DNA from: UBA2638 sp046293135
Lineage (GTDB): Bacteria > Pseudomonadota > Alphaproteobacteria > Micavibrionales > Micavibrionaceae
Direction: 5' to 3'
Assembly: GCA_046293135.1 (NCBI GenBank)
Contig: JBKBPR010000002.1
Location: 124,001-188,000 of the forward strand
DNA: 64,000 nucleotides
Numbering within the stretch: position 1 is the first letter of the stretch; every line of letters starts with the position of its first letter. Made by a program: the position numbers and the translations under genes. Positions 36,248 through 45,254 of the stretch are shown here, piece by piece. Under the pieces are notes generated by a model. That model saw only the letters and a list, made by a program, of their open reading frames with translations. It searched no databases and was not told the DNA's origin.

Positions 36248-37924
36248 ATGGCATCCTATCAATATGTGTACGTGATGAACGGCCTATCAAAGGCTTTTGA
36301 CAATAAGAAAATCCTTGAGAATGTGACACTCTCATTCTTCCCCGGCGCGAAAATCGGGGTTTTGGGGCCGAACGGTGCGGGTAAGTCGACCTTGCTCAAA
36401 ATCATGGCCGGTGTTGATAAGGATTTTACGGGCGAAGCTTGGGCGGCTGAGGGCGCACGCGTCGGCTATCTGGAGCAAGAGCCGCAGCTCAATGCCAATA
36501 AAAACGTGGCCGAAAACGTCATGGAAGGCTTGGGCGAGATCAAACAAAAATTAGACCGTTTCAATGAAATCGGAATGTTGATGGCTGACCCTGATGCCGA
36601 TTTCGATGCGCTTTCCACCGAAATGGCCGAATTGCAGGATTACCTTGATAACAATGAAGGCTGGGAACTTGATCGTACCATCCAGATTGCGATGGATGCG
36701 CTGCGCTGCCCGCCGGGGGATGCGCCGATCACCAATCTTTCGGGCGGTGAGAAGCGCCGCGTTGCCTTGTGCAAGCTGCTGCTGGAAAAGCCTGACCTGC
36801 TCTTGCTCGACGAACCGACCAACCACCTGGATGCGGAAAGCGTCTCATGGCTTCAGCGCTTCTTGGCCGATTATAAGGGAACCGTTGTGATGGTCACGCA
36901 CGATCGTTACTTCCTTGATAATGTCACGGGCTGGATTTTGGAAGTTGACCGCGGACGCGGCATTCCGTATGAGGGCAATTACTCCGCTTATCTTGAAGCC
37001 AAGCGCAAGCGTCTGGAGCAAGAATCACGCGAAGAGGAAGGCCGTCAGAAAACCCTCAAGCGCGAACAGGAATGGATGGGGCAAAGCCCCGCCGCCCGCC
37101 GTACGAAATCCAAAGCGCGTATCAGCGCCTATCAGGATTTATTGGCGCAATCGGAAAACAACACCCAGCGCACCGCGCAGATTGTTATCCCGACCCCGCC
37201 GCGTTTGGGCGATCTGGTTATTGAGGCCAAGAATATCTCCAAGGGCTTTGGCGATCATTTGCTGATCGAAAACCTGTCCTTCAAACTGCCGCCCGGCGGT
37301 ATTGTCGGAGTGATCGGGCCGAACGGTGCGGGTAAATCCACCTTGTTCAAAATGATTACAGGCCACGAAAAGCCCGATAGCGGTGCGTTCTTGGTCGGCG
37401 ATACGGTGCAGCTCGGCTATGTCGATCAGAGCCGTGACTCCCTTGATGCCAGCAAAACCGTCTGGGAGGAAATCTCCGACGGGGTCGACATCATCAAACT
37501 CGGCAAGGTGGAAATGCAATCCCGCGCTTATGTTTCGGCGTTCAATTTCCGCAAGGGCGACCAGCAGCAGCTTGTCGGCAATCTTTCGGGCGGGCAGCGT
37601 AACCGCGTGCATCTGGCCAAAATGCTCAAGCGTGAAGCCAATGTCATCCTGCTCGATGAGCCGACCAACGATCTTGACACGGAAACCCTCGCCGCGCTCG
37701 AAGAAGCTATCGAGAATTTCCCCGGCTGCGCGGTTATCATTTCGCACGATCGCTGGTTCCTTGACCGTTTGTGTACGCATATTCTGGCGTTTGAGGGCGA
37801 TTCCCATGTCGAATGGTTCGAAGGCAATTATCAGGATTATGAAGCCGACTACCACAAGCGCATGGGGCATGATGCCGATACGCCGAAGCGGATTAAATAC
37901 AAGCCTTTGCGTAAGGCTGGCTAA
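36248..37924 (+). CDS. ettA: Energy-dependent translational throttle protein EttA
   Basis: A 558-residue ABC-F ATPase that binds the ribosomal E site and gates elongation by the ATP/ADP ratio. There are two ABC domains, each with Walker A GPNGAGKST, signature LSGGEKRRVALCKLLL or LSGGQRNRVHLAKML, and Walker B LLLDEPTNHLD or ILLDEPTNDLD. The interdomain linker contains SPAARRTKSKARISAY, typical of EttA. No membrane domain is present. The ATG at 36248 has GGGAG just upstream; the GTG at 36242 is less likely. The stop lies two bases from the convergent neighbour. Confidence 0.95.
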   Translation: MASYQYVYVMNGLSKAFDNKKILENVTLSFFPGAKIGVLGPNGAGKSTLLKIMAGVDKDFTGEAWAAEGARVGYLEQEPQLNANKNVAENVMEGLGEIKQKLDRFNEIGMLMADPDADFDALSTEMAELQDYLDNNEGWELDRTIQIAMDALRCPPGDAPITNLSGGEKRRVALCKLLLEKPDLLLLDEPTNHLDAESVSWLQRFLADYKGTVVMVTHDRYFLDNVTGWILEVDRGRGIPYEGNYSAYLEAKRKRLEQESREEEGRQKTLKREQEWMGQSPAARRTKSKARISAYQDLLAQSENNTQRTAQIVIPTPPRLGDLVIEAKNISKGFGDHLLIENLSFKLPPGGIVGVIGPNGAGKSTLFKMITGHEKPDSGAFLVGDTVQLGYVDQSRDSLDASKTVWEEISDGVDIIKLGKVEMQSRAYVSAFNFRKGDQQQLVGNLSGGQRNRVHLAKMLKREANVILLDEPTNDLDTETLAALEEAIENFPGCAVIISHDRWFLDRLCTHILAFEGDSHVEWFEGNYQDYEADYHKRMGHDADTPKRIKYKPLRKAG

Positions 37925-37926
37925 GA

Positions 37927-38979
37927 CTAATCAAAACTAGGGGATGTTCCAAAATTAGCAAAAACAACTTTGCTGGTATCCACGGCTTTTTTAGGCAAAT
38001 GCTCTTGTCCACCTTTGTAAGATTTCGAATAGGCCAGAAACTCTTCGGGCGTTATGCCATAATGAATATCCAAAGCCTGCCGCAATGTCGGCAATTCATG
38101 TTCGGGAGGAACATTATTTTGAATATTGAGAGCCTCAAGCCATCTTTTGGCCTTCATCATCATATAAGGCGGATCTGAGAAGAAAGAATCAGGGCTGCCA
38201 TTCCCAAACGCATTGAAGCCCAATATATTTCCAACTTGCAGGATATCTTCTGAACTCAGTCGAACAAAAATAGGTTCTTCAGCGTCATAGAGCTGATCGT
38301 CATATACAAACCGATTACAGGCGCTATATTCCCTCAAGGCTTGCCAGACGTAATAATTGGATAGCCACAGGGCTTCGGGCTCAGGCCGCCCCTCACGTGC
38401 AACCATCTGTTTGTTCGAATTTCTTAAAAGACATTCCCGCGCAACTCTGTTCAGTGCTACCTCATAGTTCATGGCATTCGCACGCAAGGCCGCTTCTATG
38501 TCATCAACCGTCGCGGCTTCTTTTCGCATTGCCTCTCGAATAGCTTCGCTGTCACTCGCATATCCTAAAAGAGCCGCGCCAGCCATAGCAGAGCGCTCGG
38601 CCAATACGATGTACTGAACAAAGGATTGCGGTGAGAGAACAAGATTTAAATTGCCTGCATTATAAGGCGAGCAATGTGCAGCCGGCGTGTTGGCTGTGTG
38701 CATGGCGTGAAAGCCTTCGTGCCATCTTGAAACAGTTGCCTCATCAGAACTTTGTATTTTTTGCGGAATATTGAGCTGGTTCTGAAATGAAGGCTCATCT
38801 TTTTTAGGCGGGTATATAAAAGGACAATAATCTGCGGTAAAAGAATCTTTAGAGGATACGGCAGTTTTACACTCTATTCTTTGAAGCTCGTTTTCAAATT
38901 TCTCTTGCAACGATTGAGGTTTAAATACTCGCTGATCTGCAACACCAGAAAACTCTACTACCATATTTTGTGATGTCAT
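37927..38979 (-). CDS. Putative HExxH metallopeptidase-like protein
   Basis: A 350-residue soluble protein with no signal peptide. The sequence RWHEGFHAMH contains an HExxH zinc-protease motif (H87, E88, H91), and a conserved-looking glutamate, E128 in VLAERSAMAG, lies 37 residues on, as in gluzincin-type metallopeptidases. It resembles, from memory, the putative-metallopeptidase DUF6782 group, but I could not check this. The rest is largely helical and charged. It is divergent from the first DotA-like gene with a 231-base AT-rich gap between starts, which makes shared control possible. Peptidase activity is inference. Confidence 0.6.
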   Translation of the reverse strand: MTSQNMVVEFSGVADQRVFKPQSLQEKFENELQRIECKTAVSSKDSFTADYCPFIYPPKKDEPSFQNQLNIPQKIQSSDEATVSRWHEGFHAMHTANTPAAHCSPYNAGNLNLVLSPQSFVQYIVLAERSAMAGAALLGYASDSEAIREAMRKEAATVDDIEAALRANAMNYEVALNRVARECLLRNSNKQMVAREGRPEPEALWLSNYYVWQALREYSACNRFVYDDQLYDAEEPIFVRLSSEDILQVGNILGFNAFGNGSPDSFFSDPPYMMMKAKRWLEALNIQNNVPPEHELPTLRQALDIHYGITPEEFLAYSKSYKGGQEHLPKKAVDTSKVVFANFGTSPSFD

Positions 38980-39210
38980 AACCTACCTGCTAAACTATTT
39001 TTATTATTATATTACAGAAAAATAGCAAATTTTAATTCTTCTTATCAAGAATTAACTTTTCAAGTAACTCAATTTTCTACAATTGAAATGAACTTTATTA
39101 ACGGAAATTAACTTTTAAGCCCTTTTTCTACGAATATCCGCCCGAAAATGTAAAATTTTTATTAAATTTTTAAGTAATTTAGCGGTATGATATTGAGGTA
39201 GAAAAATTTT
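38980..39210. promoter_or_regulatory. AT-rich divergent intergenic region before the DotA-like genes
   Basis: This gap of 231 bases between the divergent metallopeptidase-like gene and the first DotA-like gene is strongly AT-rich and should hold both promoters. A TATGAT (39186-39191) lies close to the first DotA start, but no good -35 is paired with it. No ORF or hairpin stands out. Confidence 0.4.
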
Positions 39211-42210
39211 TTGAGCGGTAGACAAATAGTCGTGCAAAGGGCAAAAACAGTAAAAATTGCGAAATATGTGCTTTTACCTGAGGTTACTCCACGGGTAAGG
39301 AGACTCTTTGGCGGTAGCTTTAGCTTTATCACAACATTAATGGCACAAATTTATTTCATGGCAGGTCTTTTGCCCGCCAATCACCCCTACCTTGACCCGC
39401 GCAATAAAGGACGTTTTGGAATTCGGCACATTATTGCCGAGGCAGCCAACAATCTTCCGTTCAATCGTCAAAACATAGATAAAATATTGATATTTATAGC
39501 GCTTTTATTGGGCGCAGGAATATTGGTTTTGCAATTCGTCATTTTAGCCGGAATGTTATTGTTCAAGAGCGCTTGGGCGATTCCGATTGCTGATTTGTTT
39601 GACACACTCAATCCTGAATTTGATATCGCTTTTGGCTTATTAACATTAGTTTTTGGTATCACTGACTTTTTCTGCTCTTCCTCATCTCCGGGCAACTGTA
39701 CACAATACAACGATGATGTTCCATTCCCGATCCACGAGGGTTTGCACGCATTATTTCGCTTTTACTCCCAAGGGCTATTGCTTATTGGTGTGCTTATCTT
39801 CTTGTATTTTGTGGTCGTGGTCGTTGCAGAAACAACCACTACAGGAACACCGTTCGGACAGCGTTTTCAAAATGCGTGGGTTCCTATAAGGCTTGTTGTC
39901 GCTTTGGGACTGCTCGTCCCAATAAACCATGGCTTAAACAGCGGTCAATATATCGCACTTTATGCCGCGAAGTTAGGCTCAAGCATCGCCACAAACGGCT
40001 GGCTTCGTTATAACAATACAATACAGGCACATTCGCTATTCGGCGGCCCCGGAACAGGAGCAAACCCCCTTGGTGAACGCGAAACTCTGATTGGCCTACC
40101 AAGAAAAACATCCATAGCGCCTGTCGTTCAAGCTATGTCACTCATTCACACTTGCGCCTACGGATACTGGTATCAATCAGAAATACCACCAAAGCGAGAG
40201 TTTAGCGATGGACACTATTTTTACAGCTCACCCTCAGGAGGTGCCGGAACAGCTGGAGATGAACTACCAATTCGCGCTTGGTTCGTTAAAAATACACCCA
40301 ATACATTTCCGAGACCAGGACCCGAAACGCGATTTGAGGTTGGGCCATCCACGACATTAGCCCAAGCCCTAGATTTCTATGGAAACGGTAATATTACAAT
40401 TCGTTTCGGGGAGTACAGAGAAGAAAACCCATATCAAGATACTGGTGGCGTAAGACCATTTTGTGGAGATATCGTTATTCCTGTTGTCAGCGTGCGCGGA
40501 AGACCAGGCGGTGCCGGAGGCGGAGGACCTACGCCTGCCAGTATTGAACTGTTGGATCGCTACTTTGAAGAAGTGAAAGAATTATGGTTTCAAGGAGATG
40601 GCGGGAGTGCATCCGAATTTTTAAGTCGCGCAGCTGTTTTCTTTAACGAAAGCGCAAATAATTCGGATACAGATCATACAGACTATAGACGTTGTGACAG
40701 TGCTCGCGCTTGTCACAACGAAGAAGGTATGGGTCTGCCTAGCTGCTCTGAACCCCAGCAAGGTACGGCAATTCCTCAATGTGCCTATACTAGAAGAAAC
40801 CCTACAAAAACCTGGATTGAGAGAATTATTGGCGAACGTCAGAGTTCCGTAGACGAGATCCTATTTACTGCTTGGCAAAATTATATCAACAATGCGGGGC
40901 TTGAGATTGAGGTCGAAATTCTTAATCGCGGTTGGGGTGGGGCCGGAATGTGGTTTAATAGAATTGCTGATATCAATGGAACATTTCAAGACTCTGTCAG
41001 CGCTATTCCAGAGTTAAGGCTTTTCCCCTTGGTTATGGAACAAACCCGCCGCTACATTCAACAAAGTAATCCAGGCGTTGATCCTGTTGAACAGTTCAGG
41101 CCATTCACTGCTGTAAATCAACCTGTCCCTTTTACGGGGGGAGGAGAGAGTAGCGTTGCTATAGCAAAGGCTCTTTACGAAAATTATAAGCTTATGACAG
41201 AAGACGGAACAGCCGGCGGAAATCCTGAGCGCGAGGTCATGTACAACTTCTTTATGGATACAATGAATATTATGTTTGGTACTGACGGTATCTTCGATAT
41301 TCGTGGAGCAAACGTACAAACACACCCGCTTGTCCAATTGACCCTTATTGGAAAAGGAATGGTTGAAAGCACAATTCGAAATATTGGTGTTGCAGCCGGA
41401 TTATCTTTTATGGGTGGTATCGCGAAAGTTGCATCGGGAGCTGACAATAATTTCATGTCAGCCATGAGCAGTATCATTTTCTCCACGGCATTTATTGGCT
41501 CTACTGCCGGTGTTGTCCTTTACTATATTGTTCCATTCTTACCATTTGTTTATTTCTTCTTCGCAGTCGGAACTTGGGTTAAAACGGTATTCGAAGCAAT
41601 GGTCGGCGTTCCCCTCTGGGCTCTTGCACACCTTAGATTAAGCGGAGAAGGGCTTCCGGGAGATGCCGCATCAAACGGATATTTCTTGATATTTGAAATC
41701 GGAATCAGGCCTATATTAATTGTATTTGGACTCATAGCAGCCTTAGCAATCTTTACGGCACAAGTGCGTGTGCTTCACTTTATCTGGGATCTTGTTGTCG
41801 AAAACAGCGCAGGATTTGGAAATGATCTTACTTTCCTTGGTTTAACACTCGATGGCGACTATTATAATGAAGGCGCGACAACTGCACGTGATGGTATGAA
41901 GCGCGGAATTATCGACCAATTCTTCTTCACAATCATATATACGATCATTGTCTATATGTTGGCAACAGCATCGTTTAAACTGATTGACCAAATACCCCAA
42001 AGTATCCTGAGATGGGGCGGCATGGGTGTATCCTCCTTCGGCGACCAGAACAAGGACGCGTTGGAAGGCCTGCAGCGTTATGTCGCCACCGCCGGTATGG
42101 TTCAAGGTCAGCAAATCGGCCAAGGTGTTATGCAGGCATCTGGTGGCGCTGGGCAGGCTCTTGGCCTTGGAATGGGTCTAGGCAGAGCTGCAGGAAGGCA
42201 GGGGCCATGA
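39211..42210 (+). CDS. DotA/TraY family membrane protein, copy 1
   Basis: A 999-residue polytopic protein. Landmarks in order: a cytoplasmic start with LLPEVTPRVRRLFGG, an early FGIRHIIAEAANNL segment (69-82), a first membrane helix (about 90-117), a short Cys-bearing loop (C155, C163), helices at about 187-207 and 225-240 around TGTPFGQRFQNAWVPIR, a long extracytoplasmic region (about 265-680) with RGWGGAGMWFNRIADING, then helices and the family core FEAMVGVPLWALAHLR (about 789-804) and IRPILIVFG. That core matches the EAMVAAPxxALG and RPxLxxxG signatures of DotA and TraY, inner-membrane parts of type IVB secretion and IncI conjugation. The start is a TTG with GAGGT upstream; a GTG at 39232 is possible. 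Confidence 0.82.
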   Translation: MSGRQIVVQRAKTVKIAKYVLLPEVTPRVRRLFGGSFSFITTLMAQIYFMAGLLPANHPYLDPRNKGRFGIRHIIAEAANNLPFNRQNIDKILIFIALLLGAGILVLQFVILAGMLLFKSAWAIPIADLFDTLNPEFDIAFGLLTLVFGITDFFCSSSSPGNCTQYNDDVPFPIHEGLHALFRFYSQGLLLIGVLIFLYFVVVVVAETTTTGTPFGQRFQNAWVPIRLVVALGLLVPINHGLNSGQYIALYAAKLGSSIATNGWLRYNNTIQAHSLFGGPGTGANPLGERETLIGLPRKTSIAPVVQAMSLIHTCAYGYWYQSEIPPKREFSDGHYFYSSPSGGAGTAGDELPIRAWFVKNTPNTFPRPGPETRFEVGPSTTLAQALDFYGNGNITIRFGEYREENPYQDTGGVRPFCGDIVIPVVSVRGRPGGAGGGGPTPASIELLDRYFEEVKELWFQGDGGSASEFLSRAAVFFNESANNSDTDHTDYRRCDSARACHNEEGMGLPSCSEPQQGTAIPQCAYTRRNPTKTWIERIIGERQSSVDEILFTAWQNYINNAGLEIEVEILNRGWGGAGMWFNRIADINGTFQDSVSAIPELRLFPLVMEQTRRYIQQSNPGVDPVEQFRPFTAVNQPVPFTGGGESSVAIAKALYENYKLMTEDGTAGGNPEREVMYNFFMDTMNIMFGTDGIFDIRGANVQTHPLVQLTLIGKGMVESTIRNIGVAAGLSFMGGIAKVASGADNNFMSAMSSIIFSTAFIGSTAGVVLYYIVPFLPFVYFFFAVGTWVKTVFEAMVGVPLWALAHLRLSGEGLPGDAASNGYFLIFEIGIRPILIVFGLIAALAIFTAQVRVLHFIWDLVVENSAGFGNDLTFLGLTLDGDYYNEGATTARDGMKRGIIDQFFFTIIYTIIVYMLATASFKLIDQIPQSILRWGGMGVSSFGDQNKDALEGLQRYVATAGMVQGQQIGQGVMQASGGAGQALGLGMGLGRAAGRQGP

Positions 42211-42249
42211 CAAGTTTAAATAGTAAGAAAATTACAACAAGGTATGCGT

Positions 42250-45204
42250 ATGAATAATAAAGCCGCAATAACCAAAAGCGCTGTGATCCGGTATATGACT
42301 TTACCGGGCATACGCCCGCGTTTTGAGGCCTTGTTTGGACACGGCTTCAAATTCATTCCCTTTTTTATTGCGCAAATTTTCTTGTCCGTGCGTTTATTAC
42401 CAGCCACACACCCTTATCTACAACAAAAAAATCTTGGCCTTTTCGGTGTTCGGCATGTTATCGCCGAAGCAGCCAACAATTTGAATTTTGATCGAAAGAA
42501 TATCGATCAAGTGTTTGTGTTCGGGCTGATTTTACTGGCCATGGTAATTGTTATTATTCAAATTCTTCTGGTTTTTTGGGCATTATTTTTACAGACCTCT
42601 TATGCGGGGCCCGATTTTCCGAACAATTTCTCGCAATTTTTTATACCGGGCGGGTATCCGGGCACTGGCTCTGGCGCACCACAAGATCTTGCCCTGATAC
42701 TACTTGATATGGTTTTCGGTGTACCTGAAATGTTTCGATCCTGTGTGGACCAAGTTGCCAACCCGGGAGTTTTTTGTGAAAGCACAACTGGCACACCTGT
42801 GGTGATGGCCGATGAAATTGCAGATCTATTAAGTAATCCCGGGCCAACCCCGACATCATTTACCCATTGGGCTGAGTGGCCCTATCCTATCCATGTCGGT
42901 CTGCATCAGCTTTTTGCAGTTTACAGCTATGGTTTATTGATTATCGCCGTTTTTATCACTTCATATTTTGTATTTACAATTTTTGCAGAAACCGCACAAA
43001 CCGGTACAGCATTCGGAAAACGCTTTAACAAGGTCTGGGCTCCTATTCGGATTGTTGTGGCGTTTGGACTATTGGTTCCGATCGCATTCGGTATGAATTC
43101 AGGCCAATTCATTGTTCTTTACGCCGCAAAATTCGGAAGCGGTTTCGGTTCTAACGGCTGGGCATATTTCAATTTAAATTTAACAAACCACTACACTGAA
43201 GCAATGGGGGAGAATGTATCCGTACCCAATATGCCTGAATTTGGAGCGTTGGCGCAATTCTTCCTGACAGCAGCAACCTGCAAGGCCGCATACCTGGCCA
43301 ATAATAGCAATTGGACTGAGGATCCTGGTTCCGAACACCATATCGCCGCCTATCTTGTTAGAGATGTGAATGAATCCCCCAACCATCTACCTGTAGCAAC
43401 GTCTTTGACTGGCCCCGGCATGCACAGCGTCGGAAATATTGTCGGCGATACGACTTATGACACTATTATGTCAGGACCAAACGGATTTGGGTATAAATCA
43501 AATAGGCTCATTCTCAGATTTGGTATTCGAAACCCCGAACTCTATGGAAACTATCTTGGAAACGTAAAGCCGCTCTGTGGCGAGGTTATTATGAATCTCC
43601 AAGATAGCCGCCCGCCTGGTGAGGCTGAACCGGGTCCTGAGATTATTCAACGTTACTATTGGTTTTTACTAAAAGCCTTGTGGGCCAATGAAGGGCGAAT
43701 GGATCTTGCAGACTCTTCGCCAATGAGCCAATATCACATCTTCTTCGCAAGAACCTATATAACACATTACAGGGACGCTCCGGGCCCAATGCCCAATCAA
43801 CCACATCAAGCCTTTAGAGATAGAACTCAGGCCTTTATCCACAATCAGTTCAGAAATGCTATGCTTAGAACAGGACTGCCCGATAGAGGCTCTCATAGCT
43901 CAGGCGCAATTGAAGCACAGCGCGAATTATCAAGATGGGGCATACCAACCGAACTTACTGAAAAAGGTTGGGCCGGTGCGGCGATATGGTTTAACAGAAT
44001 TGCTGAGATGAACGGTGCTGTTACCTCCGCCGCTTATAACATACCGCTACCTTCCAGATACCCTCATATCATGGAGCAAGTTAAACGCCGCGTCATTCAG
44101 GCCAATCAAAATGTTAGTGCCGCGGACTGGTTTAAACCTGAGCTTCTGCAAAGTACACAACTTATATTGGATAATGTTGACGAAATTGAAAAAGCTAGAG
44201 CTATGTATGCAGCTTATGCCGTATGGGGAGATGCGGCTGGCGGTACGAGCACGCAAACAGAACCGACAGGTAACATCATTCTAGATACAATTAATTCTAT
44301 TTTGGGAACACATGGTCTTTTCGATATGCGCCGTAATGCCAATGTCAATCCGCTGGCCCAGATAACTGGCTTAGGGCGCGGCCTCGTTGAGGCCTCGATT
44401 AGAAATATCGGATATGCCGCCATCGGATCAGCGGCCGGCGGATTGATAAAATCGATAGAACAATTGAAAGGACTTGCCCAGGGGGCAGGAGCAGTTTCAA
44501 GCTTTATGATCACTATTGCCATGGTCACCATTACAGCCGGGTTTATATTGTACTATATAGTTCCATTCCTACCTTTTATTTACTTCTTCTTTGCCGTAGG
44601 GGGATGGGTCAAAGGAATATTCGAGGCCATGGTCGGCGTACCGCTTTGGGCATTGGCGCATATCAGAATTGACGGAGAGGGACTCTCCGGTCAGGCTGCC
44701 CTAAACGGATACTTTTTAATTTTCGAAATATTCCTAAGACCGATTTTGATCGTCTTTGGCTTTATTGCCAGTATCTTGATCTTCTCCGCTCTTGTGCTAA
44801 CCCTCAATGATATCTTTGATTTAATTGTTGCGAATGTTGCCGGAGCCGATTACAGACAAGAGGGCTTAGAAGGTGGTATTCCAGCCCCATCAACAGGTGC
44901 CACAGGCATAGAATCTTCAACTGGTATCCAATATATCGAATTTTATAGAGGCCCTATTGATGAGCTGTTCTTTACGCTGATCTATGTCATGCTCGTATAT
45001 ATGATCGGCCAATCATGCTTCAAACTCATCGATCAAATTCCAAACAACATTATGCGTTGGATGGGCCAGAACATTGAGACATTCAACGATATGCGTCAAG
45101 ATCCTGCTGAAGGATTGGTCGGCACAGCCCAAATGGGAACGCAGCAATTCACCAGTCAAATTGGTGGTGGTTTACAACAGGTATCAAGGTATCTATCAGG
45201 ATAG
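42250..45204 (+). CDS. DotA/TraY family membrane protein, copy 2
   Basis: A 984-residue paralogue of the preceding gene with the same plan: FGVRHVIAEAANNLNFDRKNID near residue 73, a first helix at about 91-117, a Cys-bearing loop, TGTAFGKRFNKVWAPIR around two helices, a long variable extracytoplasmic domain with KGWAGAAIWFNRIAEMNG, and the C-terminal DotA/TraY core FEAMVGVPLWALAHIR with RPILIVFG. The C-terminus is Gln/Gly-rich. AAGG lies seven bases before the ATG at 42250, so this start is preferred over 42244. It begins 39 bases after copy 1 stops, so the two are almost surely one transcript. Confidence 0.83.
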   Translation: MNNKAAITKSAVIRYMTLPGIRPRFEALFGHGFKFIPFFIAQIFLSVRLLPATHPYLQQKNLGLFGVRHVIAEAANNLNFDRKNIDQVFVFGLILLAMVIVIIQILLVFWALFLQTSYAGPDFPNNFSQFFIPGGYPGTGSGAPQDLALILLDMVFGVPEMFRSCVDQVANPGVFCESTTGTPVVMADEIADLLSNPGPTPTSFTHWAEWPYPIHVGLHQLFAVYSYGLLIIAVFITSYFVFTIFAETAQTGTAFGKRFNKVWAPIRIVVAFGLLVPIAFGMNSGQFIVLYAAKFGSGFGSNGWAYFNLNLTNHYTEAMGENVSVPNMPEFGALAQFFLTAATCKAAYLANNSNWTEDPGSEHHIAAYLVRDVNESPNHLPVATSLTGPGMHSVGNIVGDTTYDTIMSGPNGFGYKSNRLILRFGIRNPELYGNYLGNVKPLCGEVIMNLQDSRPPGEAEPGPEIIQRYYWFLLKALWANEGRMDLADSSPMSQYHIFFARTYITHYRDAPGPMPNQPHQAFRDRTQAFIHNQFRNAMLRTGLPDRGSHSSGAIEAQRELSRWGIPTELTEKGWAGAAIWFNRIAEMNGAVTSAAYNIPLPSRYPHIMEQVKRRVIQANQNVSAADWFKPELLQSTQLILDNVDEIEKARAMYAAYAVWGDAAGGTSTQTEPTGNIILDTINSILGTHGLFDMRRNANVNPLAQITGLGRGLVEASIRNIGYAAIGSAAGGLIKSIEQLKGLAQGAGAVSSFMITIAMVTITAGFILYYIVPFLPFIYFFFAVGGWVKGIFEAMVGVPLWALAHIRIDGEGLSGQAALNGYFLIFEIFLRPILIVFGFIASILIFSALVLTLNDIFDLIVANVAGADYRQEGLEGGIPAPSTGATGIESSTGIQYIEFYRGPIDELFFTLIYVMLVYMIGQSCFKLIDQIPNNIMRWMGQNIETFNDMRQDPAEGLVGTAQMGTQQFTSQIGGGLQQVSRYLSG

Positions 45205-45254
45205 GCATAATGTAAATTATGCAATTTGTAAGATCGAATAATGTATAAGAGCAC

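Noticed and set aside
39734..39752. HEGLH motif in DotA-like copy 1 as a zinc protease site
   Set aside because: Copies 2 and 3 have HVGLH and HLALH at the same place, so the glutamate is not conserved; it is a chance match in a structural segment.
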